A DNA stretch of 64,000 nucleotides from Desulfatitalea sp. UBA4791 (GTDB lineage Bacteria > Desulfobacterota > Desulfobacteria > Desulfobacterales > Desulfosarcinaceae). The translations under genes were made by a program, and so were the position numbers. The DNA lies in contig DHGT01000035.1 of the NCBI GenBank assembly GCA_002402905.1, positions 48,399-112,398 on the forward strand. The letters are read 5' to 3'. The notes below the pieces were generated by a model that saw nothing but the letters and a program-made list of their open reading frames with translations, was not told where the DNA came from and ran no database searches. This document shows, in pieces, positions 17,878 to 24,506 of this stretch (within the stretch, counting starts at the first letter, position 1; each line of letters begins with the position of its first letter).

Positions 17878-18543
17878 ATGATCGAGGTGCAAGCGCTGTA
17901 CAAATCATTTACTTCCGGCCGCGGTAAGGTCACCGCCCTCGAGGGGCTCTCTTTCAAGGTGGCAAAAGGGGAAAACTTTATTGTTGCCGGAAAATCGGGG
18001 TCCGGAAAAACGACCCTGCTCAATTGCATCGGTGGTTTGGAGACGCCGGATCGCGGCGCGATCCGCTGTGGCGGCGTCGACATTCATCGTTTATCGCGCA
18101 AGGCGCTGGCGCGATTTCAAAGAGAGCAGGTGGGTTTTGTCTTCCAGCAGGGCAACTTGCTATCCTACCTGACGGTAAGCGAGAATCTCGCGTTGCCGCT
18201 GGCACTCAACGGCATCGACGCCGATGATCGAAAAAGGCGGGTCCGCGAACTGCTCGAGACCATCGGACTGCCGGACCATGGCGCGGCCTTGCCCTGGGAG
18301 CTTTCCGGCGGAGAGACCCAGCGGGTGGCCTTTGCCCGCGCCATCGCTCATGCACCTGCGATTCTCCTGGCCGACGAACCGACGGCCAGTCTCGATTCGG
18401 CCACCGGGGCGCAATTGGTCCAGCTGATGGTGTCGCTCAGCCGGCAACGGCGTTGTACGCTGCTGGTCGCCAGTCATGACCCGGAGGTAATCCGGACGGC
18501 CGACCACCAACTGCTGTTAAAAGACGGACGAAAGGAATCCTGA
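17878..18543 (+). CDS. ABC transporter ATP-binding protein, LolD/MacB type
   Basis: This 221-residue ATPase pairs with the FtsX-type permease. Walker A is AGKSGSGKTTLLN, the Q-loop VGFVFQQGNLL, the signature LSGGETQRVAFARAIA, Walker B ILLADEPTASLD and the switch LLVASHDPE. The length and LolD-like signature show a stand-alone ATPase of the MacB/LolD/FtsE clade. The ATG lies just past the permease stop; an in-frame TTG at 17872 overlaps it. Four genes of this operon overlap or touch, implying equal expression. Confidence 0.92.
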   Translation: MIEVQALYKSFTSGRGKVTALEGLSFKVAKGENFIVAGKSGSGKTTLLNCIGGLETPDRGAIRCGGVDIHRLSRKALARFQREQVGFVFQQGNLLSYLTVSENLALPLALNGIDADDRKRRVRELLETIGLPDHGAALPWELSGGETQRVAFARAIAHAPAILLADEPTASLDSATGAQLVQLMVSLSRQRRCTLLVASHDPEVIRTADHQLLLKDGRKES

Positions 18544-18545
18544 TC

Positions 18546-18791
18546 TTGAAACCCAGACTGTGGTTCCCGCTGACCGGGATCGTTCTGATCCTGCTCGTTT
18601 CGGGTTGTGCCTACCGCTATTACCTCGGGATGCACGGCCCCTCCATCCGGCACTATCCCCAGATCCATGCCGGCTTCAAAACCGACGCGGAGTGCCTCGA
18701 ATGCCACCATCCGGGACGCGACCCCTCCGGGCCGGCCACCAGCCATCCGCAATTTACGGGCTGTCTGAAGTGCCACGACGACCCGCTTTGA
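18546..18791 (+). CDS. Small diheme c-type cytochrome lipoprotein
   Basis: An 81-residue protein with a lipoprotein signal (IVLILLVSGC, lipobox LVSGC) and two CxxCH heme-binding motifs (CLECHH and CLKCHD). Extra histidines near both motifs (RHYPQIH, SHPQF) could give bis-His ligation, as in cytochrome c3/c7-like modules. It is expected to be lipid-anchored outside the inner membrane with two covalently bound hemes. The start is TTG, 2 bp after the ATPase stop, preceded by AAAGGA. Its place as the last gene of a methyltransferase, prenyl-synthase and ABC operon is unusual. Small cytochromes such as this are easily missed by gene finders. Confidence 0.78.
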   Translation: MKPRLWFPLTGIVLILLVSGCAYRYYLGMHGPSIRHYPQIHAGFKTDAECLECHHPGRDPSGPATSHPQFTGCLKCHDDPL

Positions 18792-18837
18792 CGGCGCCGT
18801 TCGGCAACGACAGACGGGGTCGGGAGGCCGATTTCCA

Positions 18838-21036
18838 TTATGCATGGGCTTCCAGCCACTGCCGGTAGCGGCACATGCTGGCCAGCGCCTTGACCGCCCG
18901 CTCCGGCGACGGGAAGAAAACCCCCTTGTACTTGCAGCCCTCGACACGGTAGAGGGTTTTGGAGGATTCGTCGGTGAGGATGCTCACACCCAGCACCGGT
19001 TTGTCATATTTTGCGGTCAGTTGGGCCACATGCCGGATGTACTCTTTTTCAAACTCAACGGCCAGATTTTTGATTTGGTTCAGCTCTTCGGCCGAATAGG
19101 CCGGGTCGGTGTTGGCGATGGAGTTGAGCATCTTGGCCGCCAGGATGCGCCGACCGTGGATGCCCAGGTGGATCACCGCGTCGCAGCCGTCCCACTTCAT
19201 CAACGCTTCCATGGCCGTCATGGGGATGGCCGGATCGTGTTCTCCCACGATGTCGGCCGGATTTCCCCGGCTCCAATAGTCGGGCAGAATCTGATCGAGC
19301 CGGTTCACGATGGCCTCGGAGAGCGGCGGCAGGGTCAGGCCGTGCTCGATGCACAAATCGGTGGTGACGACGCCCCAGCCGCCGCCGAGGGTCATGATGG
19401 CCACCCGGTTGCCCCGGGGCAGGGGAAGCGAAGAGAAGACGGCCGAGAGGTCGAGCAGGTCGACGGGCTGTTTGACCTGGATGATGCCGGCCTGGCGGCA
19501 GGCGGCGTCGAAGATGCGGTGGTCGGAGGCCAGCGCACCGGTATGGCTCGACGCGGCCATGCCGCCTTCCGAGGTGCGGCCGCCTTTGAGGACCACCACC
19601 GGCTTTTTCCTGGAGACCCGGCGGGCGCTCTTGAAAAAACGGATGCCGTCTTTAACGCTTTCGATGTAGAGCACCACCGTGCGGGTCAGCTCATCGGCCT
19701 CGAAAGCATCCATGTAATCTTCCAGGGTCACCATGGCCTCGTTGCCGGAACCCGAAAAGGCGCGGATGCCGATGTCCTGCTGCTCGGCGAAGGCGAGCAG
19801 CTGCGTGCCCATGTTGCCCGACTGGCACACCAGGGCGGTGGAGCCGGGCAGCGGATAGACGTGCACCCCGCAGCAGAAGAAATCGATGTGCGGATTGCAG
19901 ATGCCCATGGTGTTGGGCCCGAAGATGAGGATGCCGGCTTCACGGGCCGCACTGACGACATCGTCCTCCAGCCGGCGTCCCGCCTCACCCGTCTCCCTGA
20001 AACCGGAGGAGATCAGCAGCATGGCCTTGATCTTTTTGGCCTGCAGGAGGGGAATCTGTTCCTTGACCTTGGCGGCCGGAAGGGTCACCACCGCCAGGTC
20101 GACGTCGTCCTCGATGTCGCTTACCGAGCGGTAGACCTCCTGCCCGGCGATCTGTCCGCCCTTGGGATTGACCAGGTAGACGCGGCCCTTGTAATTGCGG
20201 TTGAGGATGTTGGTGGGAAGCATGTGCCCCCACTTGGAGATGGTGCCCGAAGCGCCCACGAAGACCACGGACGACGGGTAATAGCACGATCCCAGGGTTT
20301 CACGGTTGACCTCGCCCCTTTTGACGGGGGGCGCCGGTAGGTGTTCGCCGGTGACGATCAGGGCATCCACGGCCACCGGCGCTCCATCGGGCTGGACGAT
20401 CAGCGGGTTGATGTCGATTTCCTTGATTTGGGGAAATTGCGTGGCCAGGTCGGACAACCCCTTCAAGATGGCGCCAAGGGTGGTTTTATCGACCGCCTCC
20501 TCCCCCCGGAACGGCAGCAGCAGCTTACGGGAACGCAGTTCCGCGAACATGGCCTCGATATCCGCATCGGACAGGGGGGCCACCTTGAAGACGGCATCGT
20601 CGAGCGCCTCGGTATAAATGCCGCCCAATCCGAACATGATGACCGGTCCGAAGAGCGGATCGCGGAACATGCCGGCCACAAATTCCCTCTTTCCCTGGAT
20701 CTGCGGCTGCACCAGGAACGCCTCGATGGGCAGCGGACTTTCGGTCGCCATGCGGGCGGCGGCGGCCGCCACTTCAGCCGGGCTGTTCAGCCCCACGCGC
20801 ACCAGGCCCGATTCGGTTTTGTGCAGGATCTTCGCCCCCACCGCCTTGAGAACCACCGGAAAACCTGTCTTTTCGGCCGCCTCCCCGGCCGTTTGGGGGT
20901 CGGGCACCCGGATCTCCGAAACTACGGGCACTCCGAAATTGTCCAAAATGGCTTTGGCGTCGTCTTCGCAAATGACATGGGCACCGCTATCGATGCTGGC
21001 GGCAATGAGTTTCTGGACGTTGAATTCTTTGTTCAT
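18838..21036 (-). CDS. NDP-forming acyl-CoA synthetase (acetate-CoA ligase family)
   Basis: A single-chain ADP-forming acyl-CoA synthetase of about 732 residues. It is permuted: the ATP-grasp domain comes first (about 5-235, GFPVVLKAVGAKILHKTESG), then the CoA-binding Rossmann domain (SVVFVGASGTISKWG) and the succinyl-CoA-ligase-like domains (MLISSGFRETG, GPNTMGICNP, catalytic His region KGGRTSEGGMAASSHTGALA). Such enzymes make acyl-CoA or, in reverse, conserve energy as ATP. I place the start at MNKEFNVQ because its ATG overlaps the TetR stop by ATGA; the longer reading lies inside the regulator. The pair is probably a self-regulated operon. Confidence 0.9.
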   Translation of the reverse strand: MNKEFNVQKLIAASIDSGAHVICEDDAKAILDNFGVPVVSEIRVPDPQTAGEAAEKTGFPVVLKAVGAKILHKTESGLVRVGLNSPAEVAAAAARMATESPLPIEAFLVQPQIQGKREFVAGMFRDPLFGPVIMFGLGGIYTEALDDAVFKVAPLSDADIEAMFAELRSRKLLLPFRGEEAVDKTTLGAILKGLSDLATQFPQIKEIDINPLIVQPDGAPVAVDALIVTGEHLPAPPVKRGEVNRETLGSCYYPSSVVFVGASGTISKWGHMLPTNILNRNYKGRVYLVNPKGGQIAGQEVYRSVSDIEDDVDLAVVTLPAAKVKEQIPLLQAKKIKAMLLISSGFRETGEAGRRLEDDVVSAAREAGILIFGPNTMGICNPHIDFFCCGVHVYPLPGSTALVCQSGNMGTQLLAFAEQQDIGIRAFSGSGNEAMVTLEDYMDAFEADELTRTVVLYIESVKDGIRFFKSARRVSRKKPVVVLKGGRTSEGGMAASSHTGALASDHRIFDAACRQAGIIQVKQPVDLLDLSAVFSSLPLPRGNRVAIMTLGGGWGVVTTDLCIEHGLTLPPLSEAIVNRLDQILPDYWSRGNPADIVGEHDPAIPMTAMEALMKWDGCDAVIHLGIHGRRILAAKMLNSIANTDPAYSAEELNQIKNLAVEFEKEYIRHVAQLTAKYDKPVLGVSILTDESSKTLYRVEGCKYKGVFFPSPERAVKALASMCRYRQWLEAHA

Positions 21037-21626
21037 GCTTTGGCCCCGTTGAATAGGATCGTTGAAATGCATTGGGTGACCACTTGCGCATCGAGCTTCC
21101 TGGAAAAAATGATCTCGCCCAGGCAGGCGTGTTCGATGGCCCCCAGAATGACGTTTCTGAAGATTTGCGGATCGATGTCGGATTTGATTTCGCCGTTGGC
21201 GATGCCCGTGTCGATGATGTCCTGAATACGGCGGGCATAAGTCTTGACCCGCTCATAGGCTTCGGAGGCGAAATAGTCCTGGGAATTCCTCACCTCCAGC
21301 AGCAGAATCCGGGCAAAGACGCGGTTGGCAGCGTAATATTCGATGCTCGAGGCGATGATGATGTCCAGCTGCTGGATGGCGGACGACGTACCGGCGATGC
21401 GCTCCAGGACGGTTTCGTTGAACCGGGCGAAGAGATCGTCGAGCACCTGGTACAGCAGGTCTTTCTTGCTGTTGAAATACTTGTAGATCAACCCCTCGGT
21501 GACACCCGCCCGTTGGGCGATCTCCGCCGTGGTCACCGAATGAAAATCCCGGGTCCGCATGAGTTGGGTCAGGGCTTCGATAGTCTTCTGTCGTCCTGGT
21601 GGGTTGGTGTGGCCTTTGTGTTTCAT
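21033..21626 (-). CDS. TetR/AcrR family transcriptional regulator
   Basis: This 197-residue regulator has an N-terminal TetR helix-turn-helix (about 13-60: TIEALTQLMRTRDFHSVTTA, EIAQRAGVTEGLIYKYFNSK) and an all-helical ligand domain typical of fatty-acid-responsive regulators such as FadR or PsrA (effector not proven). It is the first gene of an operon with an acyl-CoA synthetase. A 25-bp near-perfect palindrome 38 bp upstream of the ATG is the obvious operator. An acyl-CoA or its free acid is the likely inducer, by inference. Confidence 0.9.
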   Translation of the reverse strand: MKHKGHTNPPGRQKTIEALTQLMRTRDFHSVTTAEIAQRAGVTEGLIYKYFNSKKDLLYQVLDDLFARFNETVLERIAGTSSAIQQLDIIIASSIEYYAANRVFARILLLEVRNSQDYFASEAYERVKTYARRIQDIIDTGIANGEIKSDIDPQIFRNVILGAIEHACLGEIIFSRKLDAQVVTQCISTILFNGAKA

Positions 21627-21663
21627 GTCGCCTGTCCGGATCCTGGTCGGGATGAATTGAAAA

Positions 21664-21688
21664 GATGAGTGAGTAATACTTACTCATC
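21664..21688. promoter_or_regulatory. Palindromic operator upstream of TetR gene
   Basis: A 25-bp near-perfect palindrome with arms GATGAGT and ACTCATC and an inner AGTAATACTT. TGAGT-ACTCA half-sites are typical of TetR regulators of fatty-acid and acyl-CoA genes. It sits between the divergent TetR/acyl-CoA synthetase operon and the TauE gene and could control both. Confidence 0.75.
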
Positions 21689-21824
21689 TTATGGTTGTCA
21701 ACTGCATAATCCTGCCGGTCGGCGTTGTCGTCGATTCATGTCGGAGCGAAACCATGCTTTTCATCTTTTCCGTTTTCGATTTTTTCCGGTTGCGGTATTC
21801 ATTTGCATGCAGGAAGCAGGGTGG

Positions 21825-22565
21825 ATGATGACCGATATCGCGACCTATTTGATTATCATTGTTTCGGCACTGGTGCACGGACTCCTGGGATTGGGTTTTC
21901 CCATGCTGGCGACACCGCTCCTGGCGTTGATCGGCGATGTCCGCACCGCCATCGTCCTGCTGCTGTTCCCTACCCTGGCCATCAATTTGGTCAATGTAAT
22001 TCATGGCGGGCACTGGCGCGACAGCATCGGGCGCTTCTGGTCATTGGCGATGTTCGGGGCCATTGGAAGCCTTCTGGGGACCCAATTGCTCCTCCTCACC
22101 GATCCGGCACCGTATAAGCTGCTCCTGGCGGCCATGATCATGGTCTATTTGAACATCCATCGGTTCGGCATCCGACTGGATTGGGTCCGGCGCCATCCGG
22201 TTTATGCCAGCGCCCTCTTCGGACTGATCGGTGGGCTCCTGGCCGGAACGGTCAATGTCATGGTGCCGGCCCTGATCATCTTTGCCCTGGAAATGAACCT
22301 CACCCCGCTCATCACCGTCCAGGTCTTCAATTTCTGTTTCTTTTTCGGGAAGCTGAGCCAGGGTGCCGTCCTGGCAAGCCACGGCTACCTGGATGTGGCC
22401 TATGCGATCACGGTGATCCCGATTGTCGGCGTCGCCCTGCTGGCCCTGGGGGCGGGCATGTGTTTTCGGAATCGCATCGATTTAGAGCGCTATCGGCGCT
22501 GGTTGAGGCGCGTTCTGGTGGCGATCACCTTTCTGTTGATCCTGCAATATCTGGGGATTGTATAG
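21825..22565 (+). CDS. Sulfite exporter TauE/SafE family protein
   Basis: A 246-residue inner-membrane protein with about eight helices. The family motif appears at the start (SALVHGLLGLGFPMLATPLLAL) and again in the second half (FGLIGGLLAGTVNVMVPALII). Members export sulfite, sulfoacetate or related organic anions, or take up C2 compounds. The start is at MMTDIATYL, after AGGAAGCAGGG; the longer in-frame reading includes the operator region and looks non-coding. It diverges from the TetR operon and may share its operator. Confidence 0.87.
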   Translation: MMTDIATYLIIIVSALVHGLLGLGFPMLATPLLALIGDVRTAIVLLLFPTLAINLVNVIHGGHWRDSIGRFWSLAMFGAIGSLLGTQLLLLTDPAPYKLLLAAMIMVYLNIHRFGIRLDWVRRHPVYASALFGLIGGLLAGTVNVMVPALIIFALEMNLTPLITVQVFNFCFFFGKLSQGAVLASHGYLDVAYAITVIPIVGVALLALGAGMCFRNRIDLERYRRWLRRVLVAITFLLILQYLGIV

Positions 22566-22905
22566 CGTCGGGCAAATTCCCTCCTGACTTTTTTCCGTAT
22601 CGCTTCCGCACCCTCGGCCTTCCCGGCGATTTCCCGGCCGGCTATCTTTAACGGGTGTCGGCCCGAACACTCGCCAGGGGCATCAAGCAATACTGACCTG
22701 TATCGTTATTACCCTATTCGGGCAAGATCCTCAGCGCAAACTGTATCGAAAATACCCATTGCACCAGCCGACAGATAGGGATCAACCTCACCCGTTCCTT
22801 TCTCCAGTTTAATTTAAACTGCTTTAAAACATCATCATAACAACCCATTATGATGAATCTCGATCGATGTGTAGGGACGGCTGGCACACCGCTTGCTCTT
22901 ATATC
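22566..22905. other. Intergenic stretch without recognised gene
   Basis: About 340 bases between the TauE gene and the metal-stress gene. I see no convincing reading frame, tRNA or repeat. The right part becomes AT-rich (TTTAATTTAAACTGCTTTAAAAC at about 22808-22830) and probably carries the promoter of the following cluster. Confidence 0.4.
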
Positions 22906-22938
22906 GTGTCACACAAACACCTTGTGTGAAAATGACAC
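22906..22938. promoter_or_regulatory. Overlapping inverted repeats upstream of metal-stress cluster
   Basis: TCACACAA at 22909-22916 and TTGTGTGA at 22922-22929 form a perfect 8-bp inverted repeat. TTGTGT with ACACAA at 22922-22940 forms a second that shares one arm, and an outer GTGTCA/TGACAC pair encloses both. The site ends about 20 bp before the start codon of the Spy-like gene, so it may bind a metal or envelope-stress regulator. No such regulator gene is nearby. Confidence 0.5.
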
Positions 22939-22960
22939 AACCCAAGAAAGGAGAAACACC

Positions 22961-23500
22961 ATGAGATCCAAATTCACCCAAAAAACTTTGATTATCAGCG
23001 CAGTCCTATTGTTCGCAGGCGCGGCGATTGTTTTTGCCCAGGGCGGTTATGGCAGAGGCGGTTACGGCGGCCATATGATGGATTGGGGACCGGGCTATGG
23101 CGGTAACATGATGGGATATGGCCACGGCAACGGATGGGGTCCTGGGCACGGCAAGGGGATGGGGTATGGTCCCGGCCACGGATCCTACGGGCGCGGTTAC
23201 GGCGCCGATCTGACCGAGGAGCAGCGGGCCAAGGTCGATCAGGCCAGGGAAAAGTTTTTCGAGCAAACCGAAAAGCTCAGGGACCAGATCCAGGACAAGA
23301 GGTACGCTTTGGGGACCGAGATGAGAAAGGACAATCCGGACACCGACAAAGTGACCACGTTGCGTAAGGAGCTGTCGCAGCTGGAAAGTGAATTCGATCA
23401 ACAGGCCGTTCTTCATCAACTTGAAATGCGCAAACTGTTGCCCGAAGATGCGCGACGCGGCTTTGGCCGGGGCTACGGGGGCGGTTACTGCTGGCGATAG
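22961..23500 (+). CDS. Periplasmic metal-stress protein, Spy/CpxP/ZraP-like
   Basis: A 179-residue exported protein: a signal peptide (LIISAVLLFAGAAIVFAQ), then a ~55-residue Gly/His/Met/Tyr-rich segment (GGHMMDWGPGYGGNMMGYGHG), a helical hairpin with LTEEQRAKVDQAREKFFEQT and long charged helices, and a Gly-rich end (GRGYGGGYCWR). The helical part is the LTxxQ hairpin of Spy, CpxP and ZraP, which are periplasmic chaperones or zinc/copper sensors. The His/Met-rich region suggests metal binding. I chose ATG 22961 because of AAAGGAG just before it. It heads a cluster with SHOCT, YHS and CopA genes and is followed by its own terminator-like hairpin. Confidence 0.83.
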   Translation: MRSKFTQKTLIISAVLLFAGAAIVFAQGGYGRGGYGGHMMDWGPGYGGNMMGYGHGNGWGPGHGKGMGYGPGHGSYGRGYGADLTEEQRAKVDQAREKFFEQTEKLRDQIQDKRYALGTEMRKDNPDTDKVTTLRKELSQLESEFDQQAVLHQLEMRKLLPEDARRGFGRGYGGGYCWR

Positions 23501-23558
23501 AATGGTGAGCACGCGTCCGGGTGTACTCTTTCCAGGCGCATCCCGATCGAGCCAAATC

Positions 23559-23592
23559 AGGGGCGGGGCACTATTCACCGCCCCTCTTTTTG
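23559..23592 (+). terminator. Rho-independent terminator after Spy-like gene
   Basis: Stem AGGGGCGG (23559-23566) pairs with CCGCCCCT (23578-23585) around an 11-base loop and is followed by CTTTTTGG. It lies about 60 bp after the stop of the periplasmic metal-stress gene and may make that gene the most abundant transcript of the cluster. Confidence 0.78.
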
Positions 23593-23668
23593 GAAGCCAA
23601 CCGATGACTGCCATACATCACGACCGTTCCGTCCGGTGTCCCGCCTTCGATCACGGGAGGTACTGCCT

Positions 23669-24019
23669 ATGAAACGAATTTCCGCTTTCCTGGTCAGCAT
23701 CGGGTTGTCTGCGGCTTTGATCGCTCTGGGTATCTGGTTTATGGCCAGCCGGCACGGCCTGTACCGATTCAGCCGCAGCGACTGGATGCCGCACGACATG
23801 ATGATGGGCGGCTCCATGGGGTTTGTCATGATTCTCTTTTGGATTGTTGTGATAGCGGCCCTGGCGCTGCTGATTTCGGGCGTCTTGACCGTCCGGCGGA
23901 CGACTGCCGATACGCTTCCCGATGCGCCGGACGCATTGGAAATACTCAAGCGCCGCTATGCAAAGGGCGACATCGACCGGGCCGAATACGAGGCCATGCG
24001 GCGCGAGCTGACCCGTTGA
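23669..24019 (+). CDS. SHOCT domain small membrane protein
   Basis: A 116-residue protein with two hydrophobic helices (LVSIGLSAALIALGIWFM and GFVMILFWIVVIAALALLIS) and a C-terminal SHOCT motif (ALEILKRRYAKGDIDRAEYE). Between the helices lies a Met/His/Asp patch (DWMPHDMMMGGSM) that could bind copper or another soft metal. SHOCT domains are short oligomerisation modules common in small membrane proteins near metal-efflux genes. I start at MKRISAFL, preceded by GGGAGG. Its role beside CopA is inferred from context. Confidence 0.8.
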   Translation: MKRISAFLVSIGLSAALIALGIWFMASRHGLYRFSRSDWMPHDMMMGGSMGFVMILFWIVVIAALALLISGVLTVRRTTADTLPDAPDALEILKRRYAKGDIDRAEYEAMRRELTR

Positions 24020-24082
24020 AACGATGGCTTTGGGCCAGGTCCGGCGAATGGCTTCGAGGCCCGACGCACAAGGAGGTCCCTC

Positions 24083-24322
24083 ATGAGAAATGCAACGCGT
24101 TATATAGACCCGGTTTGCGGCATAGAGGTGGATCCATCCACAGCCGCCGCCACAACTTGCTACAACGGCATCGAGCTCTACTTCTGTGCCGAGAGCTGCC
24201 GCCGCCGATTCGAAGCGGCCCCTCAGGACTTTGTGGTGAGCGAACGCAAGGGGTTCTGGCGCCGCTATCTGGAGCGGCTCCATAAGGCCACCGGAGGCAA
24301 ACCACCCACGTGCGGTCATTGA
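24083..24322 (+). CDS. YHS domain protein
   Basis: A 79-residue cytoplasmic protein consisting of one YHS domain: YIDPVCGIEVDPSTA, then YNGIELYFCAESCRRRFEAAP. The cysteines of PVCG and FCAESC are the usual metal-binding residues, found in copper-handling proteins and at the N-terminus of some copper ATPases. A perfect AAGGAGG lies before the ATG. It is located between the SHOCT gene and copA and could deliver or buffer copper for CopA; this is inference. Confidence 0.85.
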   Translation: MRNATRYIDPVCGIEVDPSTAAATTCYNGIELYFCAESCRRRFEAAPQDFVVSERKGFWRRYLERLHKATGGKPPTCGH

Positions 24323-24506
24323 GCAGCAATGACGGCCGGTTTAAGGGAGCCACGGGGGAAGGCAATTGTTTCTATTGCCCCACATTGGGTCAACGCCGTG
24401 CGTTGAAATTCGAACCGGTGTGGTTAGTATGGGGTTGATGTGACAAGGTGCCCGTTCACAAACAGGCCAATGGTGGACGGGTGCTCTTCAGACAGGAGAG
24501 TGTTAA

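Noticed and set aside
18789..18799. GACGGCGCCGT, identical to the end of the 125-bp repeat
   Set aside because: Only the 11-bp palindromic end is present, with no element interior or second end; it may be chance or a trace remnant.
18844..20340. 498-codon plus-strand frame opposite the acyl-CoA synthetase
   Set aside because: Complement of a conserved synthetase; no motif and no start signals.
23041..23210. Gly/His/Met-rich repeats in the Spy-like gene as a DNA repeat
   Set aside because: The codons vary and there is no regular nucleotide unit; it is a low-complexity protein segment.
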